Positions 23,385 to 33,057 of a DNA stretch of 64,000 nt are shown piece by piece. The translations under genes were made by a program, and so were the position numbers. Numbering within the stretch: position 1 is the first letter of the stretch; each line of letters opens with the position of its first letter. Origin of the DNA: Crataegus laevigata (lineage: Eukaryota > Streptophyta > Magnoliopsida > Rosales > Rosaceae). Under the pieces are notes generated by a model. That model searched no databases. It had not been told where the DNA came from and saw nothing but the letters and a program-made list of their open reading frames with translations. The stretch covers positions 18,629,501 to 18,693,500 of the forward strand of contig OY756945.1 of the NCBI GenBank assembly GCA_963580275.1, written 5' to 3'.

Positions 23385-25640
23385 TTATACTGGCGTTGGG
23401 ATCATCATCATATCCTCATGAGCCCTTCTCAAGATCATGTACTTCCCAGAATGGGGCTTTTGTGGCATATGGTCTCCTTTGCCTTCAGTCTTGCTATTGG
23501 ATCTCTCTACTTCTTTCCTGCTCTTCCAGTGAAGTTGGTTCTTGCCCCTACAAGGTACCTTCTCAAACTTCACATTCTCAGAAGTTTCAGAGGTAGTAGG
23601 GATTTTCAGGGAGTTAATGTAGACTTTATGTTGCCCTTGGACCCTCATAATCATATAAGGTCCCATTTCTTTAACAAGTCTCCCATCTTTCCCAACTAGA
23701 TACCACTTCCGCTCGAATCGGACATGATTCTTCTTTGTGACTAGATTCATGGTTCTCTCCCTTCTCCTAACGTCTTCCCCACCATAACTTGGCTGGGGAA
23801 GTCTTATATCTACCCACCCTAGTGTCTTGGTTTCTTTGTCTTCCACTTCTTAGACACTTCATGGTTTCTAAAAACCTCTAACAGCCCTTTGGGGTCAGGA
23901 ATTTCCTCCCAATCTTTGGAAAATATTCCTAAACGTAGTTTCTCTTTTAGCTGCCCGCATCACACCTATACGGGCCTCTAGCTCTTCTTTCTCTCTGCTT
24001 TTGATTAGCTCCTGATCAATAATTACTCTTAAAGCTGGCACCTCTAATTCGCATTCGCACTAGCATCTATTAGACATCACCATTCCTTTGAATATAACTT
24101 CTTTATGCCTTTCAAGTAACTTGATAACCCCTTATGTGACCCTATCAGCTGGTCATCTTTCAGCCTTTACTTCCTAAGTGGCTTTTCCCTTCCCTTTCTC
24201 TGCCTAAGTTAAGTTGATCGTATTAATTGGGGCTTGAGGGAAAGGGTCTGCGTCAATCATCATGTTGGTCGGGGGTTTCTCTCGTAGCAGTTTTCCTTTG
24301 ACAATGCGATATTGTATCCAGTCTCTAAACTGGACACAATTGGCTATGGAATTGTTGAAAGTGTAATGTAACTTGCAATATTTCTTCCCTATAATCTCTT
24401 TTGGTTTGGGCAACTTTTTGGTGCTGTCGAGCACAATTACTCTTGCCAGCACCAATTCTTGGTAGATTTCAGCCGCCTTGGTCAAATCAAATGAGTAGCT
24501 CTGATATTTGGGAAGCTTTATAGGGACAAATCGCCCATTGTTCATTACCACTTTCTGATCTTTAACTGGCTGGACCAACCCTTTCACCATTAAAGGCATG
24601 AAGGGAGTAGTCATCCCCATAGAACACATCTCTATTCCTTCTCTTCCATGGCCCTCAGCCTGCTTTGGCTCAACTCTTTCAAATTCTACATGGTGAATGT
24701 GGCTTTGTTTTTATAGAAAATGAGGAGCCTTGGGAAGAGTGTTTTACTTGCTATTCCTCCAGCAACAACTTCTCATATTTTGTGGCGGCGATTACCAACT
24801 TTTGCAATTCATTGAATTGCACATCATAAAATTTCTTCCTTACCGGCAACCTCAACGTCCTTTTAGCAATGGATATGAGCTGTGCATGGTTAATAGGGAA
24901 CTGACGCCTCATCCGTGTTCTTCTGAACCTCATAATGAAGTCCTCTATGGACTCATGCTCATACTGCTTCACCTCTACCAAGTCGGTAACGAACATCTCG
25001 AGCTTCACCTTATATAACTGCTCGTGGAAAGCCATCTCTATTTGCCCTCAATTTGCAATAGAATTACCGGGTAACAGAGAGTACCACTAGGAAGCTAGAT
25101 CAATCAATGAGTTCTAAAAAAATCTCAACTCATAGTTGGGATTGTCCTCGAATGTCACACAATGGTTGGAGAACTTGAAAATGTGATCCCTCGAGGACAC
25201 ATTACCATCTTCCCTACCAAATGTTGAGAATCCGGGCATCTTGAAGTTCTAGGAAAATGAGTTTTGTTCATCAATGTGCTCAGGGTAAGGCTTCTGGTAA
25301 GTGACTCTAAACAGTGGGCGAGCCTGTGGTTGGGCATTTTAGACCATCATCATCTTTAACTCAGTCATCTTCTCCCTGAGTTGCTAGTTAACAGTATTGT
25401 CTAGTGAGGCAAAATCAGGTTCCTACTTCGGGCTACGATCGTTGCCCGAGGTAATCTCTTTTCTTAGTTCGGGCCTCCTCTATTTAGTCCATTCTCCCTT
25501 AGTGGCCAATGATGGTGACCTATAAGGGGGAGGTTTATCCCTAGTGGTGCACTCACTCTTCTCGCTAGACTCTCCAATTATATGGGGCATCTCATACCAC
25601 TTCTTGTCTTGCTCGCCTTGGCCCTTACTATCTAGTGAGA
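23385..25640 (-). pseudogene. Tat1 gag
   Basis: Pieces at 24751-25035 (YEHESIEDFIMRFRR and INHAQLISIAKRTLRLPV) match the Retrotrans_gag capsid region. 24204-24629 contains a C..H-type segment (GKKYCKLHYTFNNSIANCVQF) resembling the gag C-terminal part, and 23385-23846 is a linker. Numerous stops separate them. The N-terminal gag is interrupted by the element beginning at 25644. Confidence 0.7.
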
Positions 25641-25643
25641 ATA

Positions 25644-27742
25644 TGATCGGATCATATTTATATATATTTTTATATCAAATTCACTCGTCTTTTCTTAGTT
25701 AGTTCGTTATATTTTGAGCTATTTACTTTGTTTTTGTGTTTTAATAGAATTTATCTAGCAAAGAAAATAAAAATAGAATAAGTGAAATTTTAAGCGTCAA
25801 ATTCGTCAAAACTACCTTACTCACTTATTTTCTTTGTTTATGTTTTCGATTCGGATTAGAGTGATTGTAATTGAATTGATTTGTTTTATGTGTTAAATAA
25901 TTTCAAAACAGGAATAATCACAAGGCAAGGCTGCCTTGAGGCAGTCGGTGGAATAATTAAAAAGACAAAATGATGAAAGGCACTCGACAAAAGCAAAGAG
26001 CATAATTAAAATGAAAAAGCAGGAAATGATGACATACACGGCATCTTGTGCAAAACAGACTGGAGAAAGGAATAAAAAGAAACTGCCTTCTGGCAGTTTG
26101 GGAGGGGGCGCAAGAACTGAAGGCCTCGGGGCCGGGATCAAACCAGAGAGAAATACCAAAAGGAAGACAGAAGCTCGGGGAGCTCCTCGGGGAGCTTTGA
26201 AGAGAGAAAAATAGAAAACAGGAGGAGCTCCTCCTCGGGGCAGGAAGTCAGCGAGTCAGAAGACAGCTGCTGGGCAGCGGGGTGGAAAGCAGCTCCTCGG
26301 AGCCAGGAAGACCAAAGGAAAAGAAACAGCAGGGAAAGCTCTCTGTGGCGTGAAGACAAGGGAGCTGCGGTGGCAGCTCAAGACTCGGTGCAAGGTCTCG
26401 GAGGGAGCAGTCAGAGCTCCTCGAGGAGTTGACGCGAGGCTGGCAGCTGCGAGCTTGCGAGGAAAAAGAACCGAAAGTCGGTGGGGGCTGCCATTTGGGC
26501 AACGACAGCCGAGAAGAAAAATATAGAAACAAAGCAACCAAGCTGCTTTGGCGGTTTTAAATGCAGCAGCCAGATGTCAGCAAGGCAGCAGAGGCTGCAC
26601 CGAAGACAGATGCAACTCACGGAGCACAGAGAGAAACTCCCCTTAATTTGGTTTAATCCTCCAACTTAAATTTTAATTTCTGTTTTTAATTTTTAAATAA
26701 TGTGTAATTAGTTTATTTTGGCTAGAGGATAATTCAAAACCATGATTATATTTGTAATTTGAATTGGTAACTTCAGTTGTGATTTCTGAGTTGTGATTTA
26801 ATTTGCTTAACTGCTTGATTGATAACTTATTTGTGTATGTTGATTAAGAATGCATACTTAATTTACATGCATGAATTTGATGCTAGAATATAAGTGAATT
26901 TCACCTAATCGTTATGAACTTATATTCATGAGTAGTGAAGGTTGTTATCCACAATCGCGTTAAGTAAATTCTTGGCAGGAGTATCATGCTTTTCATAGTT
27001 ACGAATGCCTCGTCAGTATTTATAGTTTTCACAAAGTTTAATGATCTTTGATTGTATCTCTATTGTGCTTTTCACGTAGGGGACTTTTAGAGAATGTGTT
27101 GAATTGTTGTATGCTGTTCATCCAATTTAATAATATAAGGAAAACTTGAAGATTAAAAAAGTGCTGTTCACGGTTAATCTGGAGTATTGAAATGTAACAA
27201 CTTATTGAAAGAACAACTGAAAACATATGTGTCATGTGTGGAGAAGAACCCTCTAGCCAATCCGTCGTCTATCTATTCACCTTTATTTTATGTTTTTATC
27301 AATTTTGTAATTTATTTAAGTTTAATTTACGTTTCATCAAAATCAAACCCCCCATTATTATATTATATTATTTAGTTAATTTTTATTAGTTTTTATCTTT
27401 TAATTTAATTTCCGTCTAATTAATTTCCTAGTTTTTATTTTAAATTGTTTTCATTATTTTGAGTCATTTTTAGTGTGTTTCGAGTTTTTAGCTTAGTTTG
27501 TATTTTCTAGAGTCTTGAGTTGTTTTGAGTCTTTTGATTTGTTTTAGTTTATTTGTTAGTTTTATTTTAGTTAAGTGTTTTTATTTTAGTTTAGTGTTTT
27601 AAACTTTGTTTTTACGTTTTTAAATTATTTTAGAGGTTTTAGCAAGCCCTCCTAATCCCCGGCCTAGAACGATACCCTACTTACATCTATACTACAACTG
27701 TCAAAAAGAGGGTTAAATTTGTGCGGTTTTAAAATCCCGTCA
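25644..27742 (+). repeat. 5' LTR of element X
   Basis: 2099 bp. It has a TATA-like stretch at its start, a GC-rich purine-biased block (about 25920-26640) full of GGCAGC/GCTGCC and gagctcc motifs, and a T-rich tail with gttttga repeats. It lacks 13 bp present in the 3' LTR near 34635. Confidence 0.93.
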
Positions 27743-27748
27743 AATTTT

Positions 27749-27766
27749 TGGCGCCGTTGCCGGGGA
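27749..27766 (+). promoter_or_regulatory. Primer-binding site, tRNA-Asp type
   Basis: TGGCGCCGTTGCCGGGGA begins seven bases after the LTR end and is complementary to the 3' end of plant tRNA-Asp, the primer used by many Athila-type Ty3 elements. Confidence 0.85.
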
Positions 27767-27928
27767 TTAGTAAATTTGCTAATCCCTTTATTTTTTTGTT
27801 TGTGTTTATTTTATTTTATTTTATTTTATTTTTTTTGTTTTGTTTGTTTGTGTTTATGTTTATATTTGTGTTTGTGTATTTTATTTTTGATATTTGATTT
27901 AGTTTTCGTTCTTTAATTTTAGGAAAAA

Positions 27929-29020
27929 ATGGATGAAGATATGGCAACCATTCAAGCTCAATTGGCGCAGCTCACTGCTCAATTGACACATAATGCCGAA
28001 CGGACCTCAATGCCAAGTGTCCCTACACTTGATGTGCCTTATGGGCAAGGATATCAAGCTCATCAGTATCCTCAATTTTCGGCATATGACAATGATTGGG
28101 GATATCAAAGCCACAGCCAATCAAGGGGCAATATGTATTCCAACGCTTGCAATTCGGATTGGAGAGGTTATTCAGATCAGATGTGGGATGAACCTCAGCA
28201 GTTTCAACAAAGTGGATATTGGCAGCAAGAAGCGTTCTATTCAAGACCTATGCAGCCACCACAACCTCCCCCACAACAATTCCAATCGAATTCAAGTATG
28301 CCCGTAAATTATAATGAAATTCTTGAAGGACTAATTTCTTTGACGCAGGGCTCGCAAAAAGAAGAACAATTGCCGTCATCGGAAGAGTTCTATCAGTGGC
28401 CATATGAGCCACCACAGCCACCACAACAATCTGCCCAATTCAATTCAGGTACATCTGTGAACAATGACAATATTATTCAATTACTCATCTCTTTGAACCA
28501 GGAAGTAGAAAATCAAACCAAGGAGATGGGAGAATTGAATAATCAAATGGGGCAGATTGTGGAAGTTCTTCCTGAGATCCAAAGTGATATCCCGATTCTT
28601 GGTGCAATAAATCAAGTTCCAGATTTTGCTGAAGCTGTTCCAGAACCTTGTGCACCAAGAAAGATGGTTGAAGATATCGAAGTGGCTGGGGCATATCAAG
28701 AATACATCCAAGCGGTTGTGCATGAGGCAACAAAGGCCCATGAAATTGAGATTGATGACACGGCACAGGCCACAACCATCATCGTCAATCTGGCCAAGTG
28801 CAAAGTCCCCGAAACGTTCAAGGGAGTAGTTTTTGTTATTGAGTTTGTTTCGGAAAAATATAATAAGCCATTTTCTCCAATTCCAATTTTATTTTTATTT
28901 TATACTAACATATTTCTAATTTTAATGATTCAGGCACCCACTCGAGAATTTAAACCACTGCCGAATCATTTCAAGTATCACCTCCCATTGAAAGATAAAT
29001 TCCATGCTTTGGAGCCGTAG
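27929..29020 (+). CDS. Element X ORF1: gag/pol-linker remnant, Gln/Pro-rich
   Basis: 363 residues with the start in aaaaaATGGATG, 180 bp after the primer site. The N-terminus has AQLAQLTAQL heptad-like spacing; the middle is rich in Tyr, Gln, Pro, Ser and Asn with PPQPPPQQFQ stretches; the C-terminus contains EFKPLPNHFKYHLPL, resembling the KPLPxHLKY motif between protease and RT in plant Ty3 elements. The gag capsid core, zinc knuckle, protease and pol are missing, so this looks like the fused ends of a deleted gag-pol. An AT-rich stretch at about 28826-28933, with gt and ag borders, could be an intron or the deletion scar. Shortly after the stop comes a TTCTTGGGAGGCAACCCAA block, seen after pol in related elements. 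Confidence 0.6.
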   Translation: MDEDMATIQAQLAQLTAQLTHNAERTSMPSVPTLDVPYGQGYQAHQYPQFSAYDNDWGYQSHSQSRGNMYSNACNSDWRGYSDQMWDEPQQFQQSGYWQQEAFYSRPMQPPQPPPQQFQSNSSMPVNYNEILEGLISLTQGSQKEEQLPSSEEFYQWPYEPPQPPQQSAQFNSGTSVNNDNIIQLLISLNQEVENQTKEMGELNNQMGQIVEVLPEIQSDIPILGAINQVPDFAEAVPEPCAPRKMVEDIEVAGAYQEYIQAVVHEATKAHEIEIDDTAQATTIIVNLAKCKVPETFKGVVFVIEFVSEKYNKPFSPIPILFLFYTNIFLILMIQAPTREFKPLPNHFKYHLPLKDKFHALEP

Positions 29021-29440
29021 GGAGGTTAAAGGAAAGATTCGTCCGGCTAAAGACGTTAAATCAAGCGCTTCTTGGGAGGCAACCCAAGCAATCAGATTTG
29101 CATTTCTAATCCTCTTCTTTATTGCCTTTACTTTCATTTTTGTTTTGTTTAGTTAGTTGTTTTATTTGGTGATTTTTATTTAGTTTGTGTTTAAATAAAT
29201 TAAAGGCCTTGTTTATTTTTAGTGCGGATAAATAAAGTCTTTTTACATTAATTTACATATTTTGATTTACATATTTTATATTGCTTAAAATAAACTTTTA
29301 AAAAAAAAAATTAAAATTTTAAAATTAAAATTTACATTAATTTACATATTTTGATTTACATTTATTTTATTTTGCTTAAAATAAACTTGAAAAAAAAAAA
29401 AAAAAAAAAAATTTACAATAATACGAAAAACTAATAGCAA

Positions 29441-30058
29441 TCATTGGTTTTGGTTAGGTGGCGCCTCAGAGGTCGATGGAGCTCCGGGAAGACGAAGTGC
29501 TAGAGTTGGAATCTCCGGAGCCGGAACACTTGGTGCTGCTCCAGAGGACGAAGGCAACATAAACCGCGGGAGTAACGCCATGAACCGCTCATGATCGCTC
29601 TGAATCCGACCGTCCGACTCCTGCAGCTGGTCCAGCTTCCTCTTCATGCTGGTCGAGTAACTAGTTGCAAGCATGTGCAACTCCTTGTTCTCGTGCCTGA
29701 GTCCTCTGACTTCTTGCGGAAGACTGACCACCTCCGCCATTAGCGACTCCACCTGACGAGATCTTGCAAGCAGGCGCTGACCCATGTTTGAAACTGAGCC
29801 TGCACACTGGACACTGAGAGCCAGTGAGTCCTGAACAGCCAGCTCGTCTGACCGCATAGACAGCAACCTAGTGTCTCTGGGAGTAAGAAGGTTTCTTGCA
29901 ACCACCGTTGCGGTTATATCGTTCCTCATCATTGTGTCCCCGACTGTAAGAGGACCATTGGGGGATATGAAGGATGGATTCCAAATGTTGTTCGGAGAAG
30001 ACGAGTCATCGTCTTCCCCGACATTCAAGTTTAGGCGACGGTCGGAAGGGCAAGACAT
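29441..30058 (-). CDS. Element X antisense ORF, coiled-coil-like protein of 205 aa
   Basis: An intact ORF on the strand opposite to the element. The N-terminus has RRLNLNVGEDDDSSSPNNIW. The middle (about 90-140) has heptad-like Leu spacing (RQVESLMAEVVSLPQEVRGL), predicting a coiled coil. The C-terminus is Pro/Ser-rich. There is no catalytic motif and no transmembrane segment. I associate similar antisense ORFs with pol-less Athila-like elements of other eudicots, but function is unknown. The presumed leader (30059-30230, minus) is CT-rich. The ORF is uninterrupted, unlike most transposon frames in the window, which fits the youth of the element. Confidence 0.6.
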   Translation of the reverse strand: MSCPSDRRLNLNVGEDDDSSSPNNIWNPSFISPNGPLTVGDTMMRNDITATVVARNLLTPRDTRLLSMRSDELAVQDSLALSVQCAGSVSNMGQRLLARSRQVESLMAEVVSLPQEVRGLRHENKELHMLATSYSTSMKRKLDQLQESDGRIQSDHERFMALLPRFMLPSSSGAAPSVPAPEIPTLALRLPGAPSTSEAPPNQNQ

Positions 30059-30730
30059 TTTTAGAGGGGGTTGAGGAAGAAAAGAGTTCGGAAAGATTAA
30101 GATTGCTGAAGCGGGAGAAGAGAGCGGAAAGATTAAGAGTGCAAAAGTGCAAGAAGAGTTCGGAAGGATTATGAGTGTTTACAGAAGGGAGTATTTTCAG
30201 AAGGAAGTGTTTGAGGGAGTTCAAGTGTGAGGTGGAGCAGCATTAGCGCCTCTATAAAAAGAAGCAAATCAAAGAAGCGCCCGCTCCTCAGAGATCAAAG
30301 CTGGACGCTCCTTTCTCGAGAGCCGTTTCCTTTCTCAAAAGTTGGAATTGCTCAGAATTCACGTGGCATCACGAGGGCTCAGCTTTTCCAGTTTGTCGTG
30401 ACTCATCACGTGCAGCTTGGAACGTTGCGAAAACCACGAGCCGCACCCGGTTTTGAACCCCGGTTTTCAAAAGATCATCATTCCAATTTGTCGTCACTCG
30501 TCGCATGCGCAGTCAGCTTCGCGGAAATTACGGAAGCTTTGTCAGAAAGCGCGTAACGGGCACTGTTCATCCATCCACCGGCTGCCGACAAATAGTGAAG
30601 GAATAGTTCCGGTTAAGGAAGAAAAAAATTTCTATAAGTCTCGACATTCGCCTTCCACATCAAGGGCACACCTTCACACCCTCTCAACCTCTCTTCATCT
30701 CAACCTCTCTTCCTCTCTTCATCTCCGATA
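30059..30730. promoter_or_regulatory. Divergent promoter-like spacer between the two accessory ORFs of element X
   Basis: 672 bp between start codons that point away from each other. It contains tataaaaag on plus at 30253, cacgtg-type motifs (tcacgtgg, tcacgtgc; 30359-30415), and CT-rich leader-like tracts on both sides (plus: about 30650-30728; minus: about 30070-30180). Promoter activity is inferred, not shown. Confidence 0.4.
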
Positions 30731-31117
30731 ATGTCTTCCCAAAGAAAGCTTTCGAGTTATTCAGTGTTCTTCATCCCTTGGATCACCCCAGAAAACAAAC
30801 CTTCCAGAGCAAAAGTATTTCATATTAAAAAGGTTAAAAGCAAAAGTATCTCATATTATGCTTTCTCCTCTCCTTCATCTGAGGAACGTGGAGAAAGTGA
30901 GATCCTGATTGCTTACCTAGTCTTGCTCTCGAGTACTCATCTCAGACCCCTCCCAGCCCACTTCAAAAATAAACCTGTGTTGAGGTACTTCTTCAAAAAC
31001 AAAAGTACCTCACAGACAAAGCAGGAGGAGTCTGAGGTGCACCCAAGAGCAGATGAGTCTGGGTTGATCCAAGAGTTCAAGAAGATGCCACACCTGCGTG
31101 GAGACCGGACTACTTGA
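30731..31117 (+). CDS. Element X sense ORF of 128 aa, unidentified
   Basis: The start context is gataATGTC after a CT-rich tract with repeated ctctcaacctctcttcatct units, like a plant 5' UTR. The protein is basic and Ser-rich with no recognised domain. Its coding sequence includes two imperfect direct repeats (aaaagtatttcatatta / aaaagtatctcatatta, about 30808-30860) and a hairpin (stem 30982-30990 with 31003-31011). An overlapping frame continues to 31514. Coding status is uncertain. Confidence 0.35.
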   Translation: MSSQRKLSSYSVFFIPWITPENKPSRAKVFHIKKVKSKSISYYAFSSPSSEERGESEILIAYLVLLSSTHLRPLPAHFKNKPVLRYFFKNKSTSQTKQEESEVHPRADESGLIQEFKKMPHLRGDRTT

Positions 31118-31499
31118 AGCATGTGGAGACAACGTGCTGACTCATCCTCAACTAAGCCTAGGAGCACTTGCAAGAAGGAGGCCCATCCAGTTCAAGATGA
31201 AAGCTGTGGAAAATCAACAAGCGACCAATGACCACCTATTAGTTCTTTTCGTTATCTTTTATTTTCATTTTCAATTTTCGTTTACTTTATTTTCTAATTT
31301 TTTTCTTGCGTGCTTAACTGTTTATTTCTGTTCTTTGCAGGAACGTTTGGTTATTTTCTCCCTTGAAGTTGATTACAAAATTTACGCTTGGGGGTCATCG
31401 CTTGGTTTTCTGCAAATTAGAGAAGTTTTCAGTCCCTTTTCTTTATTTTGTTTCGTATTATTTATTCATTTTATTTGCATATTTTTGTTTTATGACATT

Positions 31500-33057
31500 G
31501 GGGACAATGTCTAGTTTAAGTGTGGGGGTATCAAGTATAAAAAATTAACCAAATTGAAAATTTTTGTACCTTCGACTTTGAAGTGGTTTCATTTGTTTCC
31601 ATGTTATTGCTTTTTGTTTTCTTAATTAACTTTGTGTTTTACTTAATTTTTTTCGGAGTTTTGTGTTTTATTTAATTTTTCTCGAAAAATTTAAAAAAAA
31701 AATCCAAAAATATTGTCTTGTTTTCCTTATGGTTTTAAATTAGATTTTTATTAGTTTCCCGACCCAATGATATAACTGGATGAAATTTGAACCATGATTA
31801 TCAAGAACTTAGTTAACATGTGTTTTGTGAAATTCCTTATTCTCTTGTTAGTATTGTATATGTTTGATCATCTTTGAAAAACCAAATGCACATAGCCTTG
31901 TTAATGTGAAACTAAAGCATGACTTAAAGCTTCATATGTGAATTTAGTGACCATATACATCCTATGTGAGTTTTTGAGCCTATTGAAAGTGTGTGCATTT
32001 TTCATACACTCCTATTCTTTCATGTGTGATGAACTTATGTGAGATGCATCTCTAGAACTTGCGTAACGATCTTTTGAAATATTTGTCATTGATTGCATGA
32101 ACTTGAAAATGATAGAGGCATTAGGTTCACCACCATGGCCCAAATAACCTTATTTCCCAAAGAAAAATGATATCATTAGATTGCCAATTTGAGCCATATT
32201 TATTGAGCCTTTTATTTCTTATCACCAGATATGTCTACCCTTATATCTCGAACCATGTTTCCTTACCCTTTCCAAGCGAGCAATTTGAGATTGTCTTATG
32301 AGAAATGTTTGTGAAGTACTTGGAATGAGTTTGGCAAAAGAATAAGTGCGGGGGTATTTCATGTTTGTATTTATTCTTAAAAAAAAAAAAAAATGAAAAG
32401 AAAAAAAAAAAAAAAAAAAGAGATTGTATTCGAAGAAAATAAAAAAGTTTTTAAAGTTTCAGTTTAAGGGTGTGATGGGAGGTGTTAGAAGAATCGTTGG
32501 AGAACTTGAGTTCTTATAAATCTCAACTTAAAGAATTGCTTGCAATGTAGCTTGGAACTTGTGTTTTCCTATTCTTTCGTTTCAATAGCCCTATCCCTAA
32601 GCCTCATTACATCCAATAAAAGTCCTCTTGATTTAAGTTTTACAATTATGATTGTGGAGAAGTGATTTTTATGCAAGCTTATGGTAGATCTTTCACATTT
32701 GTTTCTTTGAGCGAAACACATTAAAACTAAACACATGTGTGATTGAGTGCATATCCCGTGAGAAGGTTGCTGGTTTGCATATGATGATTTTGAAAATAAA
32801 AACTTGAAATTGCATTAGCATGGCTATCTCACACACTACACTTCAAGGATGATTTAAAGATTACTGCTAATATTTGAATAAGGAAAAATGAACTTGGATT
32901 AGTTTGTTTGGTGCTAGCTATGGTTCTTGATGATTTATGTTCTCGAAGGAAATTCTATGAGGGTCAAATAGGGGGAAGCTAATGTTTTTCATGTTATTAC
33001 TTTTTCTGTTTTCTTTGTTTTGCTCGAGGACTAGCAAAAGCTAAGTGTGAGGGTATT
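31500..33057 (+). other. Element X 3' untranslated interior with three polypurine-like tracts
   Basis: The tract just before the 3' LTR (33043-33057, taagtgtgagggtatt) is the expected polypurine tract. Similar sequences occur at about 31516-31531 (taagtgtgggggtatc) and 32343-32359 (taagtgcgggggtattt). No ORF is supported. A-rich runs lie at 32379-32420. Confidence 0.6.

Noticed and set aside
26256..26541. Minus-strand ORFs in LTR purine blocks
   Set aside because: Leu/Ser/Pro-rich shadows of the GGCAGC block, repeated in each LTR with no domain.
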